Below, one piece after another: positions 35,501 to 43,560 of a DNA stretch of 64,000 nucleotides; the first letter of the stretch is position 1, and the number at the start of each line of letters is the position of its first letter. This DNA comes from Pseudomonas putida (GTDB taxonomy: Bacteria > Pseudomonadota > Gammaproteobacteria > Pseudomonadales > Pseudomonadaceae), in contig NZ_CP026115.2 of assembly GCF_009883635.2 (NCBI RefSeq), forward strand, positions 2,790,001 through 2,854,000, read 5' to 3'. The notes under the pieces are model-generated. The model had not been told where the DNA came from, did no database searches, and saw only the letters and a program-made list of their open reading frames with translations. The translations under genes and the position numbers were made by a program.

Positions 35501-37638
35501 TCCGCTGCAAACCCGCGTGGGCTGGCGCGTTGCAGCTGATTGGCGATCTCGAACTCAGCCTCCTGCAAGTCGTTGCGCCAGACCTGGAGCATGGCCAGGG
35601 CAATGCTTGCATGCAGCTGGCCGCGATCACGCGCAGGCGTGAGTTGGTAGGCGGCCTCCATCACGCGGCCATGGGCGAAGCTCAGACCCTTCTGGCCCGG
35701 TTGCAGGAAACCCGCGTCAACCAAGGCCTTCAGCGGTTTGCCCGGCAGCAGTGCAAGCAGCAGGCGTTCATCGCAGCGGCTGCCTGCCGCGCTGGCGATC
35801 CGCAGTACATCGCGTTGAGGGGTCGGCAGACGTGCCAGACGGTGGATCATCAGATCGGCGACGTTGTCGGAATAGCGTTGCCGGGCCACGGCTTGCAGGC
35901 ACCACGACCAGCGCATGGCCTGGGTGTCGAAGGTGAACAGCCGGTCTTCGACCATGACCCTGAGGATCTGGTTGATGAAGAACGGGTTACCTGCGGTCTT
36001 GCCGTGAATCAGCTCGGCGACCTGCAACGCCTGGTCGGGGCTGACGTGGTAGCGCTCGCCGACCAGTTCGGTGACTGCACCGACGGTCAGTGGGCGCAGG
36101 TTCAGTGTGATGCTGTGCAGCGTTGCGGGCGTGGCAAGTGGCGTAACCGCGGTTTGCGCATCGTCGCGGCGGACGAAGATCAGCAGCAGGTTGTCGGGGG
36201 CCTGGGCGAGCAACTGTGCCAGCAGCTGTTGGGTGGCATCGTCGGCCCACTGCAGGTCATCGAAACACAGCGTCAGCGGGTGACCGGGGGAGCTGAACAC
36301 CTGCAGGAATTCGACGATGGCCTGCTGCGCTTTCTGCAATGCCAGACGCGTGGGCTTTTCCGGCAGGTCGGGCAGGGGACCGAGTATCAGTTGCAGCTCT
36401 GGGGCCAGCTTGCCGAGCAACCGACCGTGATCCTTGATGCGATGCAGGATCTCGCGGCGCAGCGTGTCCAGATCCTGGCTGTTCTTGGCCAGCAGCTGGG
36501 TGGTCAGCGAACCGAGGATCTCGACCCAAGGCGCATAGGGCACAGCCTGTTCCGGGCTATTGCACTTGCCGATAGCCCAATAGCCTTCGGCATGGGCTTT
36601 GAGTGCGGCCTCGACCAGGCTGGACTTGCCCATGCCCGCCGCGCCATTGATGAGCAGCACCTGCGGCTTGCTGTCGCGACGCAGGGCATTGAGCATCAGG
36701 GCGATGAGCTTCTGTTCGGCATTGCGGCCGTACAGTCGCTCGCGACTGGGCGAAGCCGGGTCGGCGCAGCCGGGCTCGAACGGGGCGATAGACTTGCTGG
36801 CGGCCCATTGCCTTTGGCAGTGGGCCAGGTCCACAGTCAGGGCCCGGGCGCTCTGGTAGCGGGCGTCGGGTTCCTTTGCCAGGGCCTTGGCCAGGATCCG
36901 GCTCAGTGGCTGCGGTACCTGACTGTCGACCTCACAGGCCGTGCGTGGCTGAACGCCGGCATGCAACTGGCGCCAGTGCTGGGTATCGCGCCCGGCCAGC
37001 GGCAGCTCGCCCAACAGCAGCTGGTAGAGGATTGCGCCCAATGCATAGATGTCGCTGCGCCGGTCGCTGCTGCTGCCATGTGGGCAGATCTGCTCCGGTG
37101 CCAGGTAGGCCCAGTTGCCGAGCGCATTGCCCTGTTCGCTGATCAGTTCTGGTGTATCGGCACGAAAACAGCCAAGTCGCACCTGATGGTTGGGCCGCAG
37201 GCACACGTGTTCGGGCTGCAATGCACCGTGCAGTACGTTGTGCTCGTGTGCTTGGGTCAAGGCGTTGGCGGCGTTTACCGCGATTTCGAGAAAGGTCGCC
37301 AGGGCGAGCGGGCCCTGGCGGATCAGGTCGGCGATGGAGCGGCCGGCCGGGTACACCAGCAAAGGGCCTTCGGTGGAACGGACGAACGCTGAGGGGATTA
37401 CCGCCCATTGCGGGTCCAGCTGCAGGCGGTAGTCACGCTCAAGGCGCTGGCAGGCCGCAGGGGCCTCGAGCGGGGCGCGCACGGCGATCCAGGCTTGGCG
37501 GGTCTCGGGGTCGCACAAGCGGAAATAGCTGAGCTCACCTTCTTGACCCAGTTGCGTGATATCGCAGCGATTCAGCCAGTCATCGTCGATCGATTGGTCG
37601 AAATCGATGGGCCTGTTTGCGAGGCGTTCATCGAGCAT
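32599..37638 (-). CDS. giant sensor kinase: pseudokinase, AAA ATPase, GAF and histidine kinase
   Basis: A soluble sensor of 1679 residues with no membrane segment. Residues 1-280 have a Ser/Thr kinase fold, but the key residues are lost: Arg54 in place of the VAIK lysine, HGALQPEHV (137-145) in place of HRDLKPxN, GCF (156-158) in place of DFG. APE (180-182) and SDIYALG remain. An AAA/STAND-type ATPase follows (Walker A GAAGMGKS near 331, Walker B LTLCFDDLQWADD near 460), then a long helical, TPR-like region, a GAF domain (about 1280-1420) and a histidine kinase (H-box SIAHEISQPL near 1465, N-box LITNALDA near 1580, DNGPGIS, GLGMGLAI). The start at 37638 has AGGGGG upstream. It is divergent from its likely response regulator gene at 37879. 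Confidence 0.9.
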   Translation of the reverse strand: MLDERLANRPIDFDQSIDDDWLNRCDITQLGQEGELSYFRLCDPETRQAWIAVRAPLEAPAACQRLERDYRLQLDPQWAVIPSAFVRSTEGPLLVYPAGRSIADLIRQGPLALATFLEIAVNAANALTQAHEHNVLHGALQPEHVCLRPNHQVRLGCFRADTPELISEQGNALGNWAYLAPEQICPHGSSSDRRSDIYALGAILYQLLLGELPLAGRDTQHWRQLHAGVQPRTACEVDSQVPQPLSRILAKALAKEPDARYQSARALTVDLAHCQRQWAASKSIAPFEPGCADPASPSRERLYGRNAEQKLIALMLNALRRDSKPQVLLINGAAGMGKSSLVEAALKAHAEGYWAIGKCNSPEQAVPYAPWVEILGSLTTQLLAKNSQDLDTLRREILHRIKDHGRLLGKLAPELQLILGPLPDLPEKPTRLALQKAQQAIVEFLQVFSSPGHPLTLCFDDLQWADDATQQLLAQLLAQAPDNLLLIFVRRDDAQTAVTPLATPATLHSITLNLRPLTVGAVTELVGERYHVSPDQALQVAELIHGKTAGNPFFINQILRVMVEDRLFTFDTQAMRWSWCLQAVARQRYSDNVADLMIHRLARLPTPQRDVLRIASAAGSRCDERLLLALLPGKPLKALVDAGFLQPGQKGLSFAHGRVMEAAYQLTPARDRGQLHASIALAMLQVWRNDLQEAEFEIANQLQRASPRGFAADDCDLFLQLLHDAALRSRDTGAYEQSAAYLQTCELLLHQSATPQSHANHAFAIACMAAECHLQLSRMAAAEERIMVCRQRARSTLERVRVCRLQACLHTVRGDYQAAINTAVDGLELLGISLTCGVDPQQVEASHAHVLDLIEQQGRHCLASLPRTDSEEVAAAIGLLATLSSSFFVQDDICFLHLAKLMELSLLHGVAPGSTYGLAWYGVMIAERFGSYHDGHACCLAALKLIERHGFEADLTSALLALDQVSAWTSPMEFARRMALEALDSTRVSGDVAMTCYACNHLVSDSLFMGRYLPEVAEEVAQGLATVRGYGYSDIEQILQAQQAFVASLSGAPCTIQPAHVNSPTTLFFQQLFTGMSAFYLGNVAQAMHSLNAAGDNAWAAPAHINLADYHLFRGLALGSPEAHGSLADKLAELQALHERFGRWAGFNPVTFRSKLLLIEGVIAKLEGDGLAAIRCFDQAQIAATAAGFIHEQALAHEQLAEVCIPSGLISGANLHLRIARDCFHIWGATGKVQQLEALHPFLRTQPVQETYRATQQAKLDLEAGIEAARALSEEVLLEGLIETLMGHLTQHSGADHGALLIVSGAEFQMAALAFIDNAGLHVSMDNCQKFMTQAPLSIINATLRTKKPLVLNDAQSDCPEAFRQELHARKARSVLCLPLVIQGVLIGLVYLENRLVPNLFGSQRLAMLEILASQAAVSLQTAKFYTRLAEDNQARAQMEEELRRSRAELARSAHLQVMNELSASIAHEISQPLLGIASNAAASLRWLKRAEPNLEEAIAGLEDIRNDSERAANIVRALRSLAKQSPMQLKAVKVDELIREVLRLTSADAAKHLVEVQTRLQAGVSVMADPVQLQQLVFNLITNALDALAGYRSDGVLRISSAVGADVVEICVDDNGPGISVDERVHVFDAFHTTKDEGLGMGLAICSSVVQAHGGQLQALESAFGGCRIRFTLPVNRS

Positions 37639-37793
37639 AAAGCACCCCCTGCTAGCGACATCCTGACGTGCGAGTATACGCAGCAGCCCCTTCAAGAACG
37701 CGGCCTGCAGCCGGCTTGGCTGAAACGGGCACGCTGTTGTCCGTTATCAATACCTGGCGGCTGTAGTGCGCTTGTATAGTGCTGAGGCCAACC

Positions 37794-37807
37794 TATCCCT
37801 CGGGATA
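37794..37807. promoter_or_regulatory. TATCC-N4-GGATA palindrome upstream of the response regulator
   Basis: TATCCCTCGGGATA, a perfect 6-bp inverted repeat with a 2-base centre, lies 71 bp before the response regulator start and 156 bp before the kinase start. A near copy lies upstream of ycaC-like gene 3. Confidence 0.5.
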
Positions 37808-37878
37808 ATTGTCTGAATGCGGATGCTCACCTAGGCTGCCCGAGGCTGTGCAAACGCCCATGCCCGCGCGAGGAAACC

Positions 37879-38859
37879 ATGATCCGAATCGGTAATGCCC
37901 AGGTGTCGCTGGAGCGGCGAGAAGCCTTTCTCGATGGCAAGCCGATCCCGTTGGGCGGGCGTGCATTCGAGGTGTTGGCCACGCTGATCAAGGCCAAGGG
38001 CCGGGTGGTCGGCAAGGATGAGCTGTTCAGTCAGGTGTGGGCCGGCACGGTGGTCGAGGACAACAACCTGCAGGTGCAGGTGTCGCTGCTGCGCAAGGCC
38101 TTCGGCGACCGCGGGCTGATCCAGACCGTGGCGCGCAGGGGGTATCGCCTGGCTGCGCAGGTCAGTTTCGACGTGCCTTGCCTGGCGCTGGGCCAGTCGC
38201 CATTTGGCACTATGGCCGATGCCAGCGAGCCGTTCGACGACGCTTTGAACGTCCCTGTGCTGGTGGTGGATGACGACCCTTCGGTGCGCACGGCACTGGG
38301 CCGCCTGCTGCGTTCGCAGGACATTCCGCACCGTTTGTTCGCCAGCGCCGAGGAGCTGTTCGACGCTCGCCTGGAAAGCCCTTGCGCCTGCCTGCTACTG
38401 GACATGCATCTGCCCGAAACCACCGGGCTTGAGGTTCAGGCTGCGCTGCGTCGGCTGGCGCTGCCCTGGCCAATCGTGTTCATGACCGGTTTCGGCACTA
38501 TCCCCATGACGGTCCAGGCCATGCGCGCCGGGGCCGTGGAGTTTCTGACCAAGCCCTTCGACGAAGACCAACTGCTGGCGCTGCTTGAGTCGGTACGCGT
38601 GCGCGCGGTGACCGAGGGGCGCAAATGGCAGCACGGGCGGCAGGTCCAGGAAAAGTACCAGCACCTGACCCAGCGCGAGCGCCAGGTGTTTTCGCTGGTG
38701 GTTGGCGGCTTGTCGCACAAACAGATCGCCAAGGCGATCGGCACCAGTGAGGTAACCACCAAGGTGCACAAGAAGAACATCATGAACAAGATGCAATCCC
38801 GCTCGCTGCTGGAGCTGGTGGCCATGCACAACGTCATCGAGGCTAGGTCTGGCGCATGA
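37879..38859 (+). CDS. response regulator with OmpR-type wHTH, receiver and LuxR HTH domains
   Basis: A 326-residue protein with an unusual order of domains. Residues 1-95 are an OmpR/CadC-type winged helix (LGGRAFEVLATLIKAKGRVV, LRKAFGDRGLIQTVARRGYR). Residues 125-240 are a receiver with acidic residues Asp131-133, phospho-acceptor Asp175 and Lys225. Residues 262-312 are a FixJ/NarL-type LuxR helix-turn-helix (LTQRERQVFSLVVGGLSHKQ). It is the probable partner of the giant kinase. Its stop overlaps the start of the next gene by 4 bases (ATGA), so the two are translationally coupled. Confidence 0.9.
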   Translation: MIRIGNAQVSLERREAFLDGKPIPLGGRAFEVLATLIKAKGRVVGKDELFSQVWAGTVVEDNNLQVQVSLLRKAFGDRGLIQTVARRGYRLAAQVSFDVPCLALGQSPFGTMADASEPFDDALNVPVLVVDDDPSVRTALGRLLRSQDIPHRLFASAEELFDARLESPCACLLLDMHLPETTGLEVQAALRRLALPWPIVFMTGFGTIPMTVQAMRAGAVEFLTKPFDEDQLLALLESVRVRAVTEGRKWQHGRQVQEKYQHLTQRERQVFSLVVGGLSHKQIAKAIGTSEVTTKVHKKNIMNKMQSRSLLELVAMHNVIEARSGA

Positions 38860-39221
38860 GCAAAGCGGTGTGCATTGTCGATGACGATGCTTCGGTGCGC
38901 AAAAGCCTGGGCAACCTGCTGCGTTCAGCAGGTTTCGAGTGCTTGGCGTTCGCCACGGGGGATGTGTTTCTGGCCTCCGGCCAGGCACGTGAGGCTGGGT
39001 GCGTTCTGCTCGATCTGAAGATGCCGGGGATGAGCGGGCTGGAGGTGCAGCGTGAGCTGGCGCGGCGGGGTTGGCGCTTGCCGGTGATTGGCATGTCGGC
39101 GCATTGGGAAGATGGCGCGGTGCAGGCGGCGCTAGCCAATGGCGCGCAGGCTTGCCTGGGTAAGCCGTTTTCCGAAGAGGCACTGCTCAAGGTGGTCGAA
39201 GAGGCGTTGGCAGGTGAATGA
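38856..39221 (+). CDS. receiver-only response regulator
   Basis: A 121-residue single receiver domain with Asp9-11 (VDDDAS), phospho-acceptor Asp53 (LLDLKMPGMSG) and Lys103 (GKPF). There is no output domain, so it may act as a phosphate sink, a phosphorelay member or a protein-interaction switch. It overlaps the previous gene by 4 bases. Confidence 0.9.
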   Translation: MSKAVCIVDDDASVRKSLGNLLRSAGFECLAFATGDVFLASGQAREAGCVLLDLKMPGMSGLEVQRELARRGWRLPVIGMSAHWEDGAVQAALANGAQACLGKPFSEEALLKVVEEALAGE

Positions 39222-39294
39222 GCACACCTGAACAATCAATCGCTGGGCCGTCGGCTGATGCTCGTTGGGTTGATTGAATTACGGGATCTTTGCC

Positions 39295-39723
39295 ATGCCA
39301 CACCTCAAGACCTTTCTCGCCCCGCAGTCGCCAACCCTTATCGCCATTGGCCTGCTGTTCATGCGGGTGATGGCTGCTGTGCTGCTGTTTTCCATCCACG
39401 GGTTGCCCAAGCTGCTGAACTGGAGCGGGGAGTTGCAGCGCATCGAAGATCCTTTTGGCCTGGGAGCGCCGCTGACCTTGGGCCTGGCGGTGTTTGCCGA
39501 AGTGGTCTGCCCGGTGTTGCTGGTGCTGGGCGTGGCAGCGCGGCTGGCCTGCCTGCCGGTGCTGGCGGTATTGCTCGTAGCGCTGGTGGTGGTGCATCCG
39601 GACTGGTCGCTGGAGCAGGGGCAGTTTGCCTGGTTGCTGGTGGCGCTTTATGGCGGGCTGGCGTTGACTGGGCCTGGGTTGTACTCGGTCTCCGGGCTGA
39701 TCGGCCGAAGCAAGTTCCCTTGA
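39295..39723 (+). CDS. DoxX-family membrane protein
   Basis: A 142-residue integral membrane protein with four hydrophobic segments and the DoxX pattern LLFMRVMAAVLLFSIHGLPKLLNW near the start and GLGAPLTLGLAVFAEVVCPV in the middle. DoxX proteins are linked to quinol oxidation or redox stress, but this branch is not characterised. It starts 73 bp after the receiver-only gene, on the same strand. The ATG at 39295 is chosen; its ribosome-binding site is weak. Confidence 0.85.
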   Translation: MPHLKTFLAPQSPTLIAIGLLFMRVMAAVLLFSIHGLPKLLNWSGELQRIEDPFGLGAPLTLGLAVFAEVVCPVLLVLGVAARLACLPVLAVLLVALVVVHPDWSLEQGQFAWLLVALYGGLALTGPGLYSVSGLIGRSKFP

Positions 39724-39730
39724 TGGATCT

Positions 39731-39751
39731 TGGGGCCGCGTTGCGGCCCCA
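39731..39751. terminator. bidirectional hairpin between doxX-like gene and yifB
   Basis: TGGGGCCGC-GTT-GCGGCCCCA lies between two convergent stop codons. There is no strong T run. Confidence 0.7.
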
Positions 39752-39755
39752 GGCT

Positions 39756-41246
39756 CTAGCTGCTGCCCGGTCGGTACTGTAAAGCCTCGGCCAGATGCCC
39801 CCGGCTGATCGCCTGGCTACCTTCCAGATCTGCCAAGGTCCGCGCCACTTTCAACAACCGATGCGCCGCCCGCAATGAAAGCGTCAGCCGCTCGCAGGCA
39901 CTTTCCAGCCAAGCCTGGTCCGCCGTTGCCAGCTGACAATGGCTGCGCAATCCCTCGAGGTTCAGAAACGCATTGGCACAGCCTTGCCGCCGCTGCTGCA
40001 CCTCCCGAGCCTGCGCCACCTTCACAGCCACATCGGCGCTGGTCTCCCCACTGGGCTGGTTGTTGAGCGTGGTGGTCTCGCGGGCCACGGTCAGGTGCAG
40101 GTCGATGCGGTCCAGCAATGGGCCAGACAGCTTGTTGCGATACCGTGCTATCTGCTCGGTGCTGCAGCGGCAGCGGCCGGTGGGGTCGCCCAGGTAGCCG
40201 CAAGGGCAGGGGTTCATCGCCGCCACCAGCTGGAAGCGCGCCGGGAAACGCACCTTGTCGCGCGCCCGCGCAATCACGATCTCGCCCGACTCCAGCGGCT
40301 CGCGCAGCACTTCCAGCACGCGCCTTTCAAACTCTGGCAGCTCGTCGAGAAACAGCACACCATGGTGCGCCAGGGTGATCTCGCCTGGCTGCGGCCGGCT
40401 GCTGCCGCCTACCAGCGCCGGCCCCGAGGCCGAATGGTGCGGGTGGCGAAATGGGCGCTGCGGCCAGCTGCTCAGCGGCGTGTGGCCACTCACCGACTGG
40501 ATCGCCGCCACTTCCAGCGCCTCTTGCTCATCCAGAGGTGGCAGCAGGCCGGGCAGGCGGCTGGCGAGTAGCGTCTTGCCCGTGCCGGGCGGCCCGGTGA
40601 ACAGCAGGTTATGCGCTCCGGCAGCGGCCAACAGCAATGCCCGCTTGGCCGCGACCTGGCCTTGTACCTCGCTGAGGTCCGGATAAGGCTGTTGCTTCAG
40701 GACCAAGCCATTGGCAGCAAATGGTGGTAGCGGCACCTGCCCGTTGAGATGCGCCACCAACTCCAGCAGGTGCCCAGCTGCATACACCACCAGCCCGCCC
40801 GCCAGGCTGGCTTCTTCAGCATTCTCCCGCGGCACCACCAATGCCCGGCCGGCCTCGCGCGCCGCCAGCGCCGCCGGCAACACGCCCTGCACTGGGCGCA
40901 ACTTGCCCGACAGGGCCAGCTCGCCCAGGCATTCCATTTCAGCCAGGGCTGGCAACGGTACCTGGCCATCGGCGGCGAGTATGCCCAAGGCGATGGCCAG
41001 GTCATAACGCCCGCCGTCCTTGGGCAGGTCGGCCGGCGCGAGGTTCTGGGTAATGCGCCGCTGCGGGTAATTCAGTCCGGAATTGACGATGGCGCTGCGC
41101 ACACGGTCCTTGCTCTCCTTGACCGTGGTTTCCGGCAGGCCGACCAAGGTGAGATGAGGCAGGCCGTTGGCCAGGTGCGTTTCGACGCTGACCGCCGGGG
41201 CCTGCACGCCGACCTGGGCGCGGCTGTGAACGAGGGCGAGGGACAT
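39756..41246 (-). CDS. YifB/ComM family Mg-chelatase-like ATPase
   Basis: A 496-residue AAA+ protein related to ComM/YifB, a helicase used in natural transformation in some relatives. An N-terminal Lon-like fold (ALVHSRAQVGVQAPAVSVET) is followed by the Walker A motif TGPPGTGKTLLASRLPGLLP and the sensor region AAMNPCPCGYLGDPTGRCRC. Length and motifs fit the family. Ends convergently with the DoxX gene; 255 bp separate it from the next, divergent gene. It could also be named comM. Confidence 0.93.
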   Translation of the reverse strand: MSLALVHSRAQVGVQAPAVSVETHLANGLPHLTLVGLPETTVKESKDRVRSAIVNSGLNYPQRRITQNLAPADLPKDGGRYDLAIALGILAADGQVPLPALAEMECLGELALSGKLRPVQGVLPAALAAREAGRALVVPRENAEEASLAGGLVVYAAGHLLELVAHLNGQVPLPPFAANGLVLKQQPYPDLSEVQGQVAAKRALLLAAAGAHNLLFTGPPGTGKTLLASRLPGLLPPLDEQEALEVAAIQSVSGHTPLSSWPQRPFRHPHHSASGPALVGGSSRPQPGEITLAHHGVLFLDELPEFERRVLEVLREPLESGEIVIARARDKVRFPARFQLVAAMNPCPCGYLGDPTGRCRCSTEQIARYRNKLSGPLLDRIDLHLTVARETTTLNNQPSGETSADVAVKVAQAREVQQRRQGCANAFLNLEGLRSHCQLATADQAWLESACERLTLSLRAAHRLLKVARTLADLEGSQAISRGHLAEALQYRPGSS

Positions 41247-41501
41247 GGACGCTCCGATTGTTACACGATCCAGAGCCGCTTCCTGCGGCGAGTCGAAGCC
41301 TAGTGAGTTTCAGCGAGACAGGCGCAAGAAAAATGCGACTTTATTTTGCATGTCAGGGTTTTCCCCTGTCTTTTCACACCCTTTGACAAATACTGGATCC
41401 AATATCTTTGCGAAGCGCCCGGCTATGGCTTAGTGTTCAAGAGCGACTGTTGTTGCCATGGGATGGCAACGCGACCCTGAAATGGACTTAAGGTACTGCC
41501 C

Positions 41502-43514
41502 GTGCAAACGCTCATTCGCACCCGCCAGCAGATCCAAGAACGAGTGCAGGCCAATGAATACGCCGAACTCAACCGCCTCTTCGATGCGCTCCAGGCGCAG
41601 TGGCAACAAGCGCCCCCCGGTGAGTGCCCCGCTTACCTGGAGGCCCTGCAAGGCTACATGCTGGATTGGGACACCCAGGGCGGCAAAGCCCTGACGCACA
41701 CCCTCACGGCCTGGATCGACGCCAGCCCCAAGGCTTATCACCCGCATGTGGTGATGGGATTTCACTGCTTCAGCCATGCCTGCCAGATCCGCGGCCAGGC
41801 CGGCTCCCATGATGTATCCGAAGAACGCTGGCTGGCTGCCGAGCAGGCTTGTGAAAAGGGCGCGGCGCATTTCCTGCGGGCCATGGAACATGGCGCACAG
41901 CCTGTTGCTGCAGTCATCGGCATGCTGCTGATCAGCTCGCAGTTGCTCGAGCCTGGCTGGTTGGTCGAACTGTTCGATGGCCAGGTGGCGCGCTATCGGC
42001 CCAGCGCGCATGCCGATGTAGAGGTGCAGGAGGCGGCTGCGCCACTGTTGGTCAAATTCGGCCTGACACCGTTGCTGGAGCTGCCGCAAACATTGCCCGC
42101 AAGGTTGAGCGCGCGCATGCATGAGCAGGGCGAGAGCGCGCGGGATTACTGGCTGCGCCATGCGTTGGCGTGGTTTCCCGGCTGCTTCGAGGCGATCGAG
42201 GCCTATGCCGCTTGCCTGACGCCACGCTGGGGCGGCAGCGATGAGGCTATCGATGCACTGGTCAGTAGCCCGCTGTGCCAGAGTTGGTCTGAAGCACAGC
42301 GCAATGCGATCCGCTGGCTGGCCCTGGAAGAGACCTTCTGGCTGCCGCATGCCAAGCAACTGCCACAGATCGCGACCTGGCAGAGAACCTTTGCCCAGTG
42401 GGCACAGCGTGAACTCAGGCCCAAGGAGCGCGCAACGCTGCTGGCCCGGCGTGGCGCTCTGCGGCGCTATTCGATGCGTGATTACGCCGGTGCGATGCGC
42501 GACTTTGCCGACAGCGTCGCGCTCTACCCAGACCACGGCTTTGTGACGGTCATTGGCGAGCCCTTCCATAGCCTTGTCTGCCTGGTGCTGTTCAGCGAGG
42601 CCGAGGACGATTTGCAGGTATTGCGCACCGCCACCGAGCGGCTATGCGACGACTATCGACAGGCGGCGGCCTGCGCTCTGCGAGCTGCGGGGCACCAGTT
42701 CGGCTTGTGGGGTTTCGGGCCATCTGCCGAGCAGGCACGCCTGTGGTTGCGCATGGCGGTCAAGCGCCAGTGCGGGCAAGAAGCGCAGGGCTTCGATGTG
42801 CTCGATGTGCCGCGCCTGCTCTGGGCTGCCAACCTGCATGAGGCCGCGCATTTCCTGTATGAAGCCTGTGCGGAGCTGAAACTGCCGGGTGCTGCCATTG
42901 CGCTATACGATCTTCACCGTGGCTGGCTGGACAACACTCCCGCGCACTACTTGAGCAGCAAGGCTGCCGAGCACTGGCTGTTGCGTGCGGCGGAGTCTGG
43001 TGACCCACTTGCCAAGTTCGACCTGGCCCGCCAACGCATGAGCGCGCCGCAAGGGATGGATGACCGCAAGGCAATGCTGGCGGTCAAGCGGCTGCTGCTC
43101 GACGCTCTGGGCGATCCGAAAATCCATGCCAAGGCGCAGTTGCAGCTAGGCATCCTTCTGCGCCAGTACGGTGATCCGCGGGAGCGTGTCGAGGCGGTCG
43201 ACTATCTGCTGGGGCTGGCCGAGCACCCCGATGCCTGGACCGCCGCGCGTGCCTGTGCGGAACTCGGGCTGGCCTGGATGCAGGGCAGCGGCACGCGTAA
43301 ACAGAGCCGCTTTGCAGCAATCGAGTGGGCCAATCGTGCCGTTGCGTTGCAGTCCAGCGATCCGCTAATCGAAGAAATACAGGCCGAGATCCGCAATTCG
43401 CACAGCCGGGTGAAGACGTTGTTCACGGTATGCGGAGCGGCATTGTTCCGTGGCGACCTGCATGCCAGCGAGCTACCGCCCAAGGCGACCGGCCAGCACA
43501 GGGCTTCGGCCTGA
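41502..43514 (+). CDS. DUF4034-like protein with Sel1/TPR-like repeats
   Basis: A 670-residue soluble protein. The N-terminal half resembles DUF4034 proteins (WLAAEQACEKGAAHFLRAME). The C-terminal half has helical repeats of the Sel1/TPR sort (LLRAAESGDPLAKFDLARQR, AKAQLQLGILLRQYGDPRE). No signal peptide or enzyme motif is visible. The start is GTG at 41502, with AAGG 9 bases upstream. The 255-bp region upstream, shared with yifB, has no clear promoter. The function is unknown. Confidence 0.8.
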   Translation: MQTLIRTRQQIQERVQANEYAELNRLFDALQAQWQQAPPGECPAYLEALQGYMLDWDTQGGKALTHTLTAWIDASPKAYHPHVVMGFHCFSHACQIRGQAGSHDVSEERWLAAEQACEKGAAHFLRAMEHGAQPVAAVIGMLLISSQLLEPGWLVELFDGQVARYRPSAHADVEVQEAAAPLLVKFGLTPLLELPQTLPARLSARMHEQGESARDYWLRHALAWFPGCFEAIEAYAACLTPRWGGSDEAIDALVSSPLCQSWSEAQRNAIRWLALEETFWLPHAKQLPQIATWQRTFAQWAQRELRPKERATLLARRGALRRYSMRDYAGAMRDFADSVALYPDHGFVTVIGEPFHSLVCLVLFSEAEDDLQVLRTATERLCDDYRQAAACALRAAGHQFGLWGFGPSAEQARLWLRMAVKRQCGQEAQGFDVLDVPRLLWAANLHEAAHFLYEACAELKLPGAAIALYDLHRGWLDNTPAHYLSSKAAEHWLLRAAESGDPLAKFDLARQRMSAPQGMDDRKAMLAVKRLLLDALGDPKIHAKAQLQLGILLRQYGDPRERVEAVDYLLGLAEHPDAWTAARACAELGLAWMQGSGTRKQSRFAAIEWANRAVALQSSDPLIEEIQAEIRNSHSRVKTLFTVCGAALFRGDLHASELPPKATGQHRASA

Positions 43515-43533
43515 ATAGAGTCGGGGCCGCGAA

Positions 43534-43560
43534 GGGCTGCAACGCAGCCCCAAAGCTTTT
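43534..43560 (+). terminator. terminator hairpin after the DUF4034-like gene
   Basis: GGGCTGC-AAC-GCAGCCC is followed 6 bases later by TTTT. Confidence 0.65.

Noticed and set aside
35059..37392. A 777-codon open frame on the plus strand inside the giant kinase gene
   Set aside because: It is fully antisense to a gene with many clear domain motifs, and its sequence is low-complexity, rich in Gln, Ala, Gly and Val, as expected of a GC-rich shadow frame.
41340..41501. A TTGACA box at about 41383 as promoter of the DUF4034-like gene
   Set aside because: No acceptable -10 box exists at a 16-18 bp spacing.
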